Assembly: GCF_022758145.1 (NCBI RefSeq)
Contig: NZ_JAJVDH010000008.1
Span: 124,001 to 188,000, forward strand
Length of the DNA stretch: 64,000 nucleotides
Origin: Pontibacter vulgaris
GTDB taxonomy: Bacteria > Bacteroidota > Bacteroidia > Cytophagales > Hymenobacteraceae
Reading direction: 5' to 3'
Shown: positions 52,805 to 62,978 of the stretch, piece by piece
Layout: every line of letters begins with the position of its first letter
Position numbering within the stretch: the first letter of the stretch is position 1
Notes under the pieces: model-generated
Databases searched by the model: none
What the model saw: only the letters and a program-made list of their open reading frames with translations
What the model was told of the DNA's origin: nothing
Position numbers and translations under genes: made by a program

Positions 52805-54376
52805 TTATACTCCAAGAAGTAATCTCATCGGATCTTCCAGCAGCTCCTTCACGCGTACCAGGAAGCTAACCGACTCACGGCCATCGATGATGCGGTGGTC
52901 ATAAGACAGCGCCAGGTACATCATTGGACGAATCTCAACCTGACCGTTGATAGCAACCGGGCGCTGCACGATGTTGTGCATACCAAGTATAGCCGACTGC
53001 GGTGCGTTGATAATCGGTGTAGACATCATAGAACCAAACACACCACCATTCGTGATCGTGAAGGTGCCGCCTGTCATTTCCTCGATAGAAAGCTTGTTCT
53101 CACGAGCCTTTTTAGCTAAACGGATAACTTCTTTCTCGATGCCATCCAGCGTCAGTTGCTCAGCGTTACGGATAACCGGAACCACAAGACCTTTAGGAGC
53201 AGATACGGCAATCGATACATCGCAGAAGTCGTTGTACACGATCTCGTTGCCATCTATCTGGGCGTTAACTGCAGGCCACTCCTGTAAGGCAACCGTAACA
53301 GCCTTCGTGAAGAACGACATGAAGCCTAAGCCTACTTCGTGCTTCTCTTTGAACTTGTCTTTATACTTGGCGCGGATGTCCATGATCGGCTTCATATCTA
53401 CCTCGTTGAAGGTAGTAAGCATTGCCGTTTCGTTTTTAACCTGAACAAGGCGACGGGCAACTGTTTTGCGCAGGTTGCTCATCTTCTCACGACGAGAGTT
53501 ACGCTCACCTGTTGCGGCAGGGGCAGCAGCTTCTTGTCTGGCAGCCGGAGCCGCAGCAGCTGGCTGAGCAGGTCTTGCCTGAGCACCCATCGCGTCTTCT
53601 TTGGTTATACGGCCATCACGACCTGTACCCTGCACATCGGCAGCATTTATACCGCGTTCTGCTAAAATCTTTCCAGCAGCCGGAGATGGCGTACCTGATG
53701 CATAGGTTTGAGCACCTGACGGTGCAGCAGCAGCTTGTGCAGCTACCTGTTGCGTGGCAGCTTCCTGCTTGGCATTTGCTTCAGCGTTTGCCTGTACATT
53801 ACCTACACCACCCGGTACAATTCTGCAAAGTAAACCACCTATCTCAACCGTATCACCTTGCTGTGCTACAATTTGTAAAGTACCGGTAGCTTCTGCAGGC
53901 AATTCAAATGTTGCTTTATCTGATTCCAGTTCAGCGATCACCTCGTCCATCTGTACAAAGTCACCGTCTTTCTTCAGCCAGTTGGCTATAGTTACCTCTG
54001 TAATAGATTCGCCTACGGTTGGCACTTTCATTTCTACGGCCTGGCCAGCAGCGGCAGCCGGAGCAGCCTGTTGTGCTGGTTCTGCAGCCTGTGCAGGAGC
54101 AGCTTCGGTAGCAGCAGAAGCCGGGGCAGATGGCGCTGCGCCATTCTGTTCAATTTTGCAGATAACACCACCAACTTCAATGGTATCGCCTTCCTGTGCA
54201 ATAATGCGTAAAATGCCTGCGGCTTCGGCTGGCAGTTCGAATGTAGCCTTGTCAGATTCCAGCTCCGCAATCACTTCATCCATCTCCACACGGTCACCGT
54301 CATTTTTCAACCACTTGGCTATAGTTACCTCAGTGATCGACTCACCTACGGCAGGCACTTTAACTTCTAAGCTCAT
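52805..54376 (-). CDS. sucB: Dihydrolipoyl succinyltransferase (E2) with two lipoyl domains
   Basis: A 523-residue E2 of the 2-oxoglutarate dehydrogenase complex. Two lipoyl domains stand in tandem, with lysines at residues 43 and 154 (both in [10 protein letters not shown]), joined by Ala/Pro-rich linkers. A peripheral subunit-binding domain follows ([16 protein letters not shown], about residues 230-262), then the catalytic domain with [12 protein letters not shown]. Usual SucB proteins carry one lipoyl domain and are about 400 residues; this one is longer because of the duplication. The gene lies between sucA and lpdA. Confidence 0.92.
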   Translation of the reverse strand: MSLEVKVPAVGESITEVTIAKWLKNDGDRVEMDEVIAELESDKATFELPAEAAGILRIIAQEGDTIEVGGVICKIEQNGAAPSAPASAATEAAPAQAAEPAQQAAPAAAAGQAVEMKVPTVGESITEVTIANWLKKDGDFVQMDEVIAELESDKATFELPAEATGTLQIVAQQGDTVEIGGLLCRIVPGGVGNVQANAEANAKQEAATQQVAAQAAAAPSGAQTYASGTPSPAAGKILAERGINAADVQGTGRDGRITKEDAMGAQARPAQPAAAAPAARQEAAAPAATGERNSRREKMSNLRKTVARRLVQVKNETAMLTTFNEVDMKPIMDIRAKYKDKFKEKHEVGLGFMSFFTKAVTVALQEWPAVNAQIDGNEIVYNDFCDVSIAVSAPKGLVVPVIRNAEQLTLDGIEKEVIRLAKKARENKLSIEEMTGGTFTITNGGVFGSMMSTPIINAPQSAILGMHNIVQRPVAINGQVEIRPMMYLALSYDHRIIDGRESVSFLVRVKELLEDPMRLLLGV

Positions 54377-54379
54377 ATT

Positions 54380-54490
54380 TTTATCAATTATGAATTACGA
54401 ATTTTGAATTACGAGTGAGTAATGGTTAATGACGAATGAATAATGAATTCTTTCCTGAACCATTACTCATTCATCATTATTAATTACTCA
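54380..54490. repeat. AT-rich inverted/direct repeat between sucA and sucB
   Basis: TGAGTAATGGTT (54416-54427) has an exact inverted copy AACCATTACTCA (54458-54469). GAATTACGA units recur on the left side and TAATTACTCATTAATTA on the right. Fills the 118-bp gap between sucA and sucB and is non-coding. Confidence 0.5.
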
Positions 54491-54494
54491 TTAA

Positions 54495-57248
54495 TTATAT
54501 AGCGAACGCTCTTGCGATCAGCTCCTGCTGTTCTTTTGCGTGTACTTTCAGGTAACCTGTTGCCGGCGATGCACTTGCTTTACGCGCAATTACATCTTCT
54601 ACACCGTTACGCATAATGCGCAGGATGTATGTCCAGGCACCCATGTTCTCAGGCTCTTCCTGTACCCAGTATACTTTCGCGTTTTTATACTTGCTAAGCT
54701 CAGCTTCTAACTGCACTTTAGGGAACGGTGCCAGCTGCTCCATGCGGATGATGGATACATCCTGACGATTGTTCTTCTGCTGCTCTTCCAGTAAGTCAAA
54801 GTATACTTTACCAGAGCACAGCAACACTTTCTTCACTGATTTAGGCGCAGCAAAAGTATCACCGATCACTTCTCTGAAGCCACCTGATGTGAACTCCTCT
54901 ACCGGAGAAACTACCATTGGATGACGAAGCAATGATTTAGGCGACATGTTTACAGCCGGCTTGCGGAACGGCAATGCCAACTGGCGACGCATAAAGTGGA
55001 ACAGGTTAGCAGGCGTTGTAATGTAAGTAACAAACATGTTGTTCTCAGCTGCCAATTGCAGGAATCTCTCAGGACGGGCATTTGAGTGCTCTGGTCCCTG
55101 GCCTTCATAACCGTGCGGCAACAACATTACCAAGCCGTTCATACGCTGCCACTTCGATTCAGTAGAAGAGATGAACTGATCGATCATTACCTGAGCACCG
55201 TTGGCAAAGTCACCGAACTGTGCTTCCCAGATTACCAATGCATTCGGGTTAGCCATGGCATAACCGAACTCAAAACCTAGCACACCATACTCAGAAAGCA
55301 GTGAGTTGTAGATCTCAAAAGAGGCCTGCTTCTCAGCAATATAGTTCAGGTTGTTGTAAGGCGCACTTGTTACAGCATCGTGCAATACGGCGTGGCGGTG
55401 CGAGAACGTACCACGTTGTACATCCTGGCCAGAGAAACGAACGATCTTACCATCCAGAAGTATAGACCCATAAGCTAACAACTCACCGGCTGCCCAGTTA
55501 AGCTGCTTCGTCTCAAAGAACATATCCTTACGCTCTTTTATCAGCTTTTCGATTTGCTTCAGTGGCTTAAAGCCTTGTGGTAGATTAGTTAACGCTTTAC
55601 CTACTGCTTCAATAGCTTCCGCAGAAATACCTGTTTCCGGAGACTGGTTGAAATCTTCGGCTGTAGAACGACGCAGTTCCTGCCACTCTTTCTCCATTAC
55701 CTGGTAGTTGTATGGCAAAGGTTTCTGCTTCACCATATCCAGGCGGTCCTGCAGCAAGCTGCGGAATTCCTTATCCATGTTCTGCGCAAGCTCTGCATCT
55801 ACCTCACCTCGGCTGATCAGCGTCTTGTTGTATACTTCGCGTGGGTTAGCGTGCTTCGAGATCAGGTTGTATAGTTGAGGCTGTGTGAATTTCGGCTCGT
55901 CAGACTCGTTGTGACCATGACGACGGTAGCACACCATATCAATAAAGATATCGTTGTTCACCTTCTGGCGATATTCCATTGCAAAACGCATGGCAAACAC
56001 TACTGCCTCAGGGTCGTCACCGTTTACGTGCAGTACCGGCGCATCAATTATCTTGGCAACATCTGTACAGTAAATTGCAGAACGGGCATCTTCAAAGTCT
56101 GTTGTGAAACCAACTTGGTTGTTGATCACAAAGTGGATAGTACCACCCGTGTTGTAACCTTCCAGGTTCGCCATTTGGGTAACTTCGTAAACTATACCTT
56201 GTCCGGCAACAGCGGCATCACCATGTATAAGTATAGGCAGGATCTTGTCTGCATCTTTGCCATACATTGTGTCTATCTTGGCGCGTACAAAACCTTCTAC
56301 AACCGGGTTTACCGCCTCTAAGTGCGACGGGTTTGGAGCCAGTTTCAGGTTAACTTTTTTGCCTGATGGCGTGATTACTTCAGAAGAGTAACCCATGTGG
56401 TATTTCACGTCACCATCACCCATTGTCAGGTCCGGAACGGCTGTACCTTCAAACTCAGAGAAGATCTGCTCATAGGTTTTGCCCATGATGTTAGCCAGCA
56501 CATTCAGGCGGCCACGGTGTGCCATACCTATCACTACTTCTTCTACACCAAGCTCAGAACCTTTATCTATAATAGCATCCAGGGCAGGAATGGTAGTTTC
56601 GCCACCTTCTAAAGAGAAACGCTTTTGGCCTAAAAACTTCGTGTGTAGGAAGTTCTCAAACACAACCGCTTCATTCAGTTTAGAAAGGATGCGTTTTTTA
56701 TACTCTATACCCGGGTTAAAATTCAGAGAATCGCGCTCTACCTTTTGCTTAAACCAAGCCAGTACTTCCGGATCGCGGATGTACATGTACTCGAAGCCGA
56801 TAGAACCTTCGTATATTTTCTTCAGTGCACCTTCAATATCGCGAAGCGTAGCAGCACCAATACCTATCTCATCACCAACCTGGAAAACAGTGTCCAGATC
56901 CTTTTCGGATAAACCGAAATCTACCAGATCTAAGTGCGCTTTGCGGTCTTTGCGGTCGCGCACCGGGTTGGTTTTAGAACGTAAGTGGCCGCGCGTACGG
57001 TAAGCATGTATCAGGTTACGAACAGCTACTTCCTTATCAGAAACACCAGCGGCAACAGCACCTTTTGCAGGAGCAGCTACACCTTCTGCAGTTTCGTGTC
57101 CGTTTTCTGTATAGGTAGATGAGAACTCAAAGCCTTCAAAAAACTTGCGCCATCCAAAATCAACCGACTCAGGATCCTGCTGATAAGCCTTGTACAGCTC
57201 ATCTATGTAATCGCCGTGCGCATTAGCGATGTAAGTATATTTATCCAT
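54495..57248 (-). CDS. sucA: 2-oxoglutarate dehydrogenase E1
   Basis: A 917-residue ThDP-dependent E1. The N-terminal E2-binding segment DYIDELYKAYQQDPESVDFGWR is followed by GMAHRGRLNVLANIMGKT, HGDAAVAGQGIVYEVTQM and NNQVGFTTDFED in the ThDP region, and a transketolase-like C-terminal part (LPHGYEGQGPEHSNARPERFLQ). ATG 57248 was preferred to a TTG at 57275, which lies in the promoter box. First gene of sucA-sucB-lpdA. Confidence 0.96.
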   Translation of the reverse strand: MDKYTYIANAHGDYIDELYKAYQQDPESVDFGWRKFFEGFEFSSTYTENGHETAEGVAAPAKGAVAAGVSDKEVAVRNLIHAYRTRGHLRSKTNPVRDRKDRKAHLDLVDFGLSEKDLDTVFQVGDEIGIGAATLRDIEGALKKIYEGSIGFEYMYIRDPEVLAWFKQKVERDSLNFNPGIEYKKRILSKLNEAVVFENFLHTKFLGQKRFSLEGGETTIPALDAIIDKGSELGVEEVVIGMAHRGRLNVLANIMGKTYEQIFSEFEGTAVPDLTMGDGDVKYHMGYSSEVITPSGKKVNLKLAPNPSHLEAVNPVVEGFVRAKIDTMYGKDADKILPILIHGDAAVAGQGIVYEVTQMANLEGYNTGGTIHFVINNQVGFTTDFEDARSAIYCTDVAKIIDAPVLHVNGDDPEAVVFAMRFAMEYRQKVNNDIFIDMVCYRRHGHNESDEPKFTQPQLYNLISKHANPREVYNKTLISRGEVDAELAQNMDKEFRSLLQDRLDMVKQKPLPYNYQVMEKEWQELRRSTAEDFNQSPETGISAEAIEAVGKALTNLPQGFKPLKQIEKLIKERKDMFFETKQLNWAAGELLAYGSILLDGKIVRFSGQDVQRGTFSHRHAVLHDAVTSAPYNNLNYIAEKQASFEIYNSLLSEYGVLGFEFGYAMANPNALVIWEAQFGDFANGAQVMIDQFISSTESKWQRMNGLVMLLPHGYEGQGPEHSNARPERFLQLAAENNMFVTYITTPANLFHFMRRQLALPFRKPAVNMSPKSLLRHPMVVSPVEEFTSGGFREVIGDTFAAPKSVKKVLLCSGKVYFDLLEEQQKNNRQDVSIIRMEQLAPFPKVQLEAELSKYKNAKVYWVQEEPENMGAWTYILRIMRNGVEDVIARKASASPATGYLKVHAKEQQELIARAFAI

Positions 57249-57272
57249 AGGAACTACTGCTTTGTATAAAGG

Positions 57273-57302
57273 CAAAGTTAGAAGTATTATTCAAAAATCA
57301 AA
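57273..57302 (-). promoter_or_regulatory. Promoter of the suc operon
   Basis: The minus strand reads TTTG (57302-57299), 18 bp, TAACTTTG (57280-57273), the same -7 box as carB. The ATG is 24 bp downstream. Confidence 0.65.
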
Positions 57303-57759
57303 TTACACATAATCGCATAAGCAAATATATCTATAAATCAACAGGATGCATCTTACTAAAAAGTAAAACAAGTATTTAATTTTTGCTTCTATACTTAATG
57401 TTATAAATGCTTGTTAACTAAGTTATGTCCAGAGTATAACAAACGTATGTATTCATTAAGGGGGTTAAAAAACTATTTATTAACAACACAATTCAAATTA
57501 AGCTTATTGTCTTGTTACAGAATAAAGCGTTACCAATTACTCTTTTAACAATAAGTGTACTACCCAGAATAGTTATATAACACAGTTAAACAGCATTTTA
57601 CACTCTTCCCTGATCGGTAAGTGCACGTTACTTTACGTTAACAATTTTCCTGTTTATATAGCTCTTAACTTTTTAGATTTATACTTATCATTTAATACAC
57701 AAGGGAACCGCAATAAAGGTGTGAGTTACTGCATTTGTGAACACTTTTGAAATCCGGTT
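57303..57759. other. AT-rich divergent intergenic region
   Basis: About 460 bp between the suc promoter and the WYL-like gene. AT-rich, no gene or stable hairpin seen. Promoter for the rightward gene is not identifiable. Confidence 0.5.
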
Positions 57760-58065
57760 ATGTACAGCAAATTTCTTGAAGATCTTTCAAAAGCTATTGG
57801 AGCAAGACTGCTTGTTGAGTTTGAGTATAGTAACCAAAAGTATAAGGTTGAGCCGCATTTACTGGGAAATAACCAAAACAAGCAAGATTGCTTGTGTGCC
57901 TGGCAAAGAAGTACAGTGCATATGCCAGAGCTTAAAGAAGGATGGCACTGTTTTTTGCTGAGTGGTATAAGTAACCTTGTTCTGCTAGAAGAGCGTTTTA
58001 ATAATACACGACCAGGGTATGAACCTTATAACAGCAGCATGTCACGTATTTATTATCGCATCTGA
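57760..58065 (+). CDS. Small WYL-like protein, function unknown
   Basis: A 101-residue soluble protein. The central pattern ARLLVEFEYSNQKYKVEPHLL, then LCAWQ and WHCFLLSGISNLVLLEERF, resembles a stand-alone WYL domain (Sm-like beta fold with ligand-sensing Arg/Tyr residues), but lacks a DNA-binding helix-turn-helix. Family placement is tentative. An overlapping frame at 57737-57961 has no domain character. No neighbours of the same strand. Confidence 0.55.
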   Translation: MYSKFLEDLSKAIGARLLVEFEYSNQKYKVEPHLLGNNQNKQDCLCAWQRSTVHMPELKEGWHCFLLSGISNLVLLEERFNNTRPGYEPYNSSMSRIYYRI

Positions 58066-58444
58066 TAGCAACTTGCTTTTAGCCATACTTCTCCCTGGTA
58101 CCACAGGAAATATAACAGGAAGCCTACTATAACTTTAATTCAAGGCTACAGGATTACACATCCAAGTGAGCCTTCTCTTGCCCCCTACTTAAAATTTTTA
58201 CACCAGAACTAGTACAGGTTTGTATTTGGCAAAATCTACCAAACTATAATGATTGCCTTAAATGCAGGTATCTACCAAAATGAAAGTATGATTGAGACCC
58301 ACCTTTGTAACCAAACATAAATGGGAAAAATGGAAGTGATAGAGCTTGCAAGGTATAAATTCAAAAGTAACAGCCATTTCAGGAACGCTCACGTACTGCC
58401 TATATCCCGAATTATTACTTAACAACCATAGCACTCTAAACCAT
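58066..58444. other. Non-coding stretch upstream of the M28 peptidase gene
   Basis: About 380 bp. An in-frame extension of the peptidase begins at 58346 but has no signal character. A CACCTTTG sequence at about 58298 is one base off the -7 consensus and could be the promoter. Confidence 0.4.
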
Positions 58445-60184
58445 ATGAAAAAAATAGTACTGTTAGGGTTACTGCCCGTTTTGCTGGCTATTAGTTGTAA
58501 CGAGAGTAGCCGAAAGGTAAAGGATGATGCAGACAAAAAAACTGTCGCCACCACTACTACTTCCGACTCAACGGCCTTACAGCCTGCTTTACAGAGTATA
58601 ACGCCCCAGGGACTACTGGAGCATACAAGAATACTTGCTTCTGATGCATTTGAGGGGCGCAGCCCGGGCACTACCGGCGAAGACTCTACAGTTAATTACT
58701 TGGTCAGGAAGTTTAAGCAACTGGGCCTTAAGCCCGGCAACCCTGATGGGTCTTATGTGCAAAAAGTACCTATGTTTGGTTTTACAGCCCGGCCTGAAGC
58801 TACTTTTACAGCTGGTGGCAAAACTATAAACTTGGAGTTTCCTAAAGATTATGTAGCTGTTTCGAGGCGCTTTGTGCCTGCTATCGATATTAAGAGCTCT
58901 GATATGGTATTTGTAGGCTATGGTATAGTGGCGCCCGAGTATGGCTGGGATGACTATAAGAATGTAGATGTTAAAGGAAAGACTATTGTCATGCTTATCA
59001 ACGACCCTCCTATACCTGATGCTGCCCATCCATCTAAATTAGATAGTACCATGTTCGGAGGCAAAGCCATGACTTACTATGGCCGCTGGACCTATAAGTA
59101 TGAAATAGCTGCTCAGAAAGGCGCTGCCGCTGCTATTATTATTCATGAAACTGCGCCTGCTGGTTATCCATATGATGTTGTATCAGGCAGCTGGAGCCGC
59201 GAAAACTTTGATATCAGCACACCTAATAAAAATATGGATCGTGCAGCCGTAGAAGCCTGGATTACTACTGAAAAAGCAAAACAACTTTTTTCGGCAACTG
59301 GCAAAAATTTAGAACAGTTAAAACAGGCAGCACTTAAAAAAGATTTTAAGCCTGTAACGCTTAACGCAAAAGCCAACTTTACTATTAAGAATCAGCTCCG
59401 CGAAATAGAATCTAAAAACGTAGTGGCTAAACTTGAAGGCTCAGATCCGGATTTGAAAAACGAATACATTATATACAGCGCACACTGGGACCACCTGGGC
59501 AAAGATGACAAACTACAAGGCGATAAGATTTATAATGGCGCTTTAGATAATGCCACGGGCACAGCCGGTTTGCTGGAATTGGCAAAAGCTTTTACCAAAC
59601 TCCCGCAAAAGCCAAAGCGATCTATACTTTTCCTGGCCGTAACCGCCGAAGAACAGGGCTTGCTTGGCTCTAAATATTATGCTAGTAATCCGCTATATCC
59701 GCTAAACAAGACTTTAGCCAATATCAACATGGATGTACTTAATGCCTATGGCCCTACAGAAGACGTTATTGTAGTAGGGTATGGAAACTCATCTCTTGAA
59801 GACGTACTGGCTACAGAGGCAGGCAAGCAGAACAGGCGCATTGTACCGGAGGCATCTCCTGAAAAAGGCTCCTATTACCGTTCGGATCACTTTGAATTTG
59901 CCAAACAAGGAGTTCCGGCCCTGTATGCAAAATCAGGTGTTGTAGCTCGCAACCAACCTGCCGATTATGTAAAAAAATGGCAAGACAAGTATAATTCAGA
60001 TGATTACCATAAAGTAACAGATGAAGTACGCGATGACTGGAACCTGGCTGGCGCTATAGAAGACCTGCAATTATTTTTAAGAGTTGGGTATAACGTTGCT
60101 AATACTAAGGCATATCCGCAGTGGAAACCTACATCAGAGTTTAAAGCTCGCCGCGATACCATGCTTTCTGGTTATAAAAATTAA
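58445..60184 (+). CDS. M28-family zinc peptidase, lipoprotein
   Basis: A 579-residue exocellular peptidase. Lipoprotein signal [18 protein letters not shown], a linker, then the first part of the M28 fold, a PA-domain insert ([39 protein letters not shown]), and the zinc site: YSAHWDHLG (His), [15 protein letters not shown] (bridging Asp), [10 protein letters not shown] (Glu pair), [10 protein letters not shown] (Asp), and [21 protein letters not shown] (final His). All ligands are present, so it should be active, probably as an aminopeptidase in the periplasm or at the surface. ATG 58445 begins the signal. Confidence 0.92.
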   Translation: MKKIVLLGLLPVLLAISCNESSRKVKDDADKKTVATTTTSDSTALQPALQSITPQGLLEHTRILASDAFEGRSPGTTGEDSTVNYLVRKFKQLGLKPGNPDGSYVQKVPMFGFTARPEATFTAGGKTINLEFPKDYVAVSRRFVPAIDIKSSDMVFVGYGIVAPEYGWDDYKNVDVKGKTIVMLINDPPIPDAAHPSKLDSTMFGGKAMTYYGRWTYKYEIAAQKGAAAAIIIHETAPAGYPYDVVSGSWSRENFDISTPNKNMDRAAVEAWITTEKAKQLFSATGKNLEQLKQAALKKDFKPVTLNAKANFTIKNQLREIESKNVVAKLEGSDPDLKNEYIIYSAHWDHLGKDDKLQGDKIYNGALDNATGTAGLLELAKAFTKLPQKPKRSILFLAVTAEEQGLLGSKYYASNPLYPLNKTLANINMDVLNAYGPTEDVIVVGYGNSSLEDVLATEAGKQNRRIVPEASPEKGSYYRSDHFEFAKQGVPALYAKSGVVARNQPADYVKKWQDKYNSDDYHKVTDEVRDDWNLAGAIEDLQLFLRVGYNVANTKAYPQWKPTSEFKARRDTMLSGYKN

Positions 60185-60207
60185 TTTATACTTTATAGTA
60201 TAGCTAT

Positions 60208-60249
60208 AAAAAGAGCCTCCCGCTTCAGATAAAGTAGGAGGCTCTTTTT
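60208..60249. terminator. Bidirectional terminator
   Basis: AAAAAGAGCCTCC (60208-60220) and GGAGGCTCTTTTT (60237-60249) pair perfectly over 13 bp, serving the peptidase gene and the convergent DUF5602 gene. Confidence 0.85.
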
Positions 60250-60260
60250 GATTTCAGAGT

Positions 60261-61100
60261 TTATTGAGCGGACCTATAACGAAGATCTGTTAATGAAATT
60301 TCATACTCACCCGGAGTAGCATCATAAAGCATGGTATAAGTAAGCGGGTAATAACCTGAAACCTGCACCTTTGGCGCCTGCCTGATAGAAGATACCACCG
60401 GTTGGTTAGCTGTCAGCTGTTGCAGGTAGTTTAGCGTAACCATTGGCTCTATAAATATGAATCTGTTATTATAGGCACCTAATATTAACGTTTTCGTGAA
60501 TGTAGCGCCCTGTGATAGTTCAGGAGATAACACATCTGCCCAGTGCACCCCCATAGCCGAGATAGATTCTGCTGTAGAAACATAAAGCTCTGGCATATAA
60601 TTGCTTTTGAACTCTAGTGTGAATTCATGGTTAAGCTCATGCGGGATCATCATACGCTCTTCGTCTGCTATCATGTAAAAATGCACATCAAAGTGTGGCA
60701 ACAAATATTGCATAGGAAGATGCCCATCTGGGTTCCAATCTAAGCCAACGGATGTGTACTGTGTTTCACCAGCTTGTTTCGGCAACTGTAAATCAAACAT
60801 CATTGACTTATTAGGTAAGCTTGCCGCTGCTTTGGCAGAGATATTTACACCTATTGCAAGTGGTTCGCCATCGTGTGTTACCTCTACCCATGCACGGGCT
60901 ACACCTTTTCCTAATGGGGTAGCCGGCCCATAATGAATTGATGTTTTCTCTTTTTTATACTTAGCATGATTTGCAGTACCAGCTTTTAAAGCACCCGGAG
61001 CCATTTCTTCCTGTGGTTCACAGGCGCTAATACAAAAAACAAACATTAAGAGCAGATATAAGGCTCCGTTTTTTAAAGTAAGAGTTTCTCTTGTTTTCAT
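60261..61100 (-). CDS. DUF5602 (TTHB210-like) lipoprotein
   Basis: A 279-residue lipoprotein. Signal with LLLMFVFCISAC (Cys about residue 28), then a region with ATPLGKGVARAWVEVTHDGE PLAIGV, LDWNPDGHLPMQYLLPHFDV and HFYMIADEERMMIP. The combination 'GxGxxRAWV...GxPxxIGV' and 'NPxGH...PHFDxHFY' is that of the DUF5602/TTHB210 family, whose function is not known. ATG 61100 was preferred over 61136. Confidence 0.72.
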   Translation of the reverse strand: MKTRETLTLKNGALYLLLMFVFCISACEPQEEMAPGALKAGTANHAKYKKEKTSIHYGPATPLGKGVARAWVEVTHDGEPLAIGVNISAKAAASLPNKSMMFDLQLPKQAGETQYTSVGLDWNPDGHLPMQYLLPHFDVHFYMIADEERMMIPHELNHEFTLEFKSNYMPELYVSTAESISAMGVHWADVLSPELSQGATFTKTLILGAYNNRFIFIEPMVTLNYLQQLTANQPVVSSIRQAPKVQVSGYYPLTYTMLYDATPGEYEISLTDLRYRSAQ

Positions 61101-61426
61101 GGTTTTAATTTTAAGGTTTCTGTTCAATAAAACCATGTAAGAGGGTGTGCAAACAATGGCGGGTAGTGCAAGAGCAGTAATGGGTTTAGCAACTTAATAA
61201 AAATACTACATTATTCAAATAATTATAAAAAATATAATTTATAAAACAAACTAATTATACACATCAAAAACATCAACTTACTTTTACTCTAAATCAAACC
61301 CCTTTTACACTCATTATAACTGCTCTCACCTAAATAATTTACAATATTATATTATTACTTGGGTTACCACTTCGTATAATGGGTATAAACAAGTACAAAA
61401 ATTCTTGTTCATTAAAACAGAAGATT
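61101..61426. other. Very AT-rich non-coding stretch
   Basis: About 325 bp, in particular 61195-61330 almost free of G and C. No gene or hairpin seen. The promoter of the rightward lipoprotein gene must be here, but the AT content prevents a reliable call. Confidence 0.5.
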
Positions 61427-61645
61427 ATGAAGAATACAATAAAATTAGCTTTTGCAGCATTCGCACTTTTCGCTTTCACAGCTTGCGGAAACGAAACTAA
61501 CACAGCTACAGAATCTGAAACTACTGATCAGGTAGAAACTGATATGGATACAGAAATGGATACTGATACCACTACTGTACAGGATACCACTGTAAACGAT
61601 GGCGTTGCTGATGAAATAAAAGAAGAGCAGCCTCCCGTACAATAG
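61427..61645 (+). CDS. Small acidic lipoprotein, function unknown
   Basis: A 72-residue lipoprotein with signal MKNTIKLAFAAFALFAFTAC (Cys 20) and an acidic Thr/Asp-rich mature part (TDQVETDMDTEMDTDTTTVQ). No domain. Resembles the precursors at 35331 and 10601 in layout. ATG 61427 was chosen over an upstream start at 61379 because it opens the signal. A terminator follows 29 bp later. Confidence 0.65.
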   Translation: MKNTIKLAFAAFALFAFTACGNETNTATESETTDQVETDMDTEMDTDTTTVQDTTVNDGVADEIKEEQPPVQ

Positions 61646-61673
61646 TTATTACATTAAGCAATCATATAAGTAT

Positions 61674-61709
61674 AAAAAACCCTTGCCACTACAAAGGCGA
61701 GGGTTTTTT
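61674..61709 (+). terminator. Terminator of the small acidic lipoprotein gene
   Basis: AAAAAACCCTTGCC pairs with GGCGAGGGTTTTTT (one G-T pair) around ACTACAAA, with the T run as the right arm end. Confidence 0.82.
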
Positions 61710-61792
61710 ATTTACCGCTCTTTTTACACTATAAACAAAAGAAATAAACTAAGATAGGTGCGTTAATAGTGTAATACTTTTAAATTTAGGCA

Positions 61793-62977
61793 ATGGAAAA
61801 CCTATTATTAACGCAAGACGGAGTAGCTATCAGGTTGATAGATTCGGATGAAAAGCTACTAAAAGCGGCGGAGCAACTTAAGAAGAGCAAGGAATTAGGC
61901 CTAGACCTCGAGTTTGATCAAAACCGTTTCACGTATGGTTTTAACCTTTGCCTTGTACAGCTAGCAGACGAGAATAATAATTGCTATATCATAGACCCTT
62001 TTTTGATAAAAGATCTACAGCCTCTTTTTAATCTTATTGAGGATCCTGCCATTACTAAAATCATACACCACTCTAATAACGATATCCTGTTACTGGACAA
62101 AATGGGCTGTAGTATTAAAGGTGTTATGGATACTGATGTAGCTGCTAAAATCCTTAACTATGAAAAGTCATCTTTGGCAACAGTATTGAAGGAAGAGTTT
62201 AATACCGAAATAGATAAATCACAGCAATCGAGCAACTGGAATAAAAGGCCTCTGACAGAAGACCAGCTGGTTTATGCTGCAATTGATGTGATATACCTAC
62301 ACCGTGTTAAAGATAAGCTGGTTAAAGAAATAACCGCATTAGGCAGAGAAAACTGGCTTGAAGAAGAAAATCAGCTTTTAGAAAAACTGCGTTATACTGA
62401 GCCTGAAAACCCTCACTTAAAACTTCGCAATGCCTTTCGCTTAAATTATTTTCAGCAGTTTATACTTAAAGAACTATACCAGCTACGCGATACACTGGCC
62501 AGGCAGTTTGATAAGCCTTCACCATACATTATTCCTAATGATGCTTTGGTAGAATTAGCTACAGAGTATAACACCAATATACATGAATGGCTTAACCATA
62601 CAAAAGGTATTCATGGCGGGTTAAAAAGGCCTAAGAATGAACAATTGCTAAAAGATACTATTGCCAATGCTATACAAGCGGCAAAAGCACAACATATAAG
62701 CAACGATTATCCGATAAGCCAATATCAGCGCCCTATTCGCACTGCTGAGACCGAAAGGCGAAAAGAAGAATTAACTATCATACAAAAACAATTGATAGAA
62801 GAGTATGGCGAATTTGCTACAAGGCTTATAATGAACCAAAACCTGATAGTAGACTATAGCCAGACAGGAAAGCTGAAGTGTTATAAAAAATACGGGTACA
62901 ACATTATTACAGCCAAAGCAAAAGCTCTAGGCATTAATCTGGCTGTACAAACTATAAATAGCAACGATAGAAAATAA
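61793..62977 (+). CDS. Ribonuclease D-like 3'-5' exonuclease
   Basis: A 394-residue protein. A DEDDy exonuclease domain occupies residues 1-185: ELGLDLEFDQ (D-x-E motif), KIIHHSNNDILLLDKMGC (Asp) and DQLVYAAIDVIYLHRV (YxxxD motif). The HRDC-like segment spans about 205-290 (FILKELYQLRDTLARQFDKPSPYII). About 100 unassigned residues follow. The function in the family is 3' trimming of tRNA and other small RNA. It ends one base before the ATG of aspA, so the two are probably cotranscribed. Confidence 0.88.
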   Translation: MENLLLTQDGVAIRLIDSDEKLLKAAEQLKKSKELGLDLEFDQNRFTYGFNLCLVQLADENNNCYIIDPFLIKDLQPLFNLIEDPAITKIIHHSNNDILLLDKMGCSIKGVMDTDVAAKILNYEKSSLATVLKEEFNTEIDKSQQSSNWNKRPLTEDQLVYAAIDVIYLHRVKDKLVKEITALGRENWLEEENQLLEKLRYTEPENPHLKLRNAFRLNYFQQFILKELYQLRDTLARQFDKPSPYIIPNDALVELATEYNTNIHEWLNHTKGIHGGLKRPKNEQLLKDTIANAIQAAKAQHISNDYPISQYQRPIRTAETERRKEELTIIQKQLIEEYGEFATRLIMNQNLIVDYSQTGKLKCYKKYGYNIITAKAKALGINLAVQTINSNDRK

Positions 62978-62978
62978 A

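Noticed and set aside
53754..54407. Plus-strand 217-codon Ala/Ser-rich frame opposite sucB
   Set aside because: Mirror of the Ala/Pro-rich linkers and lipoyl domains of sucB.
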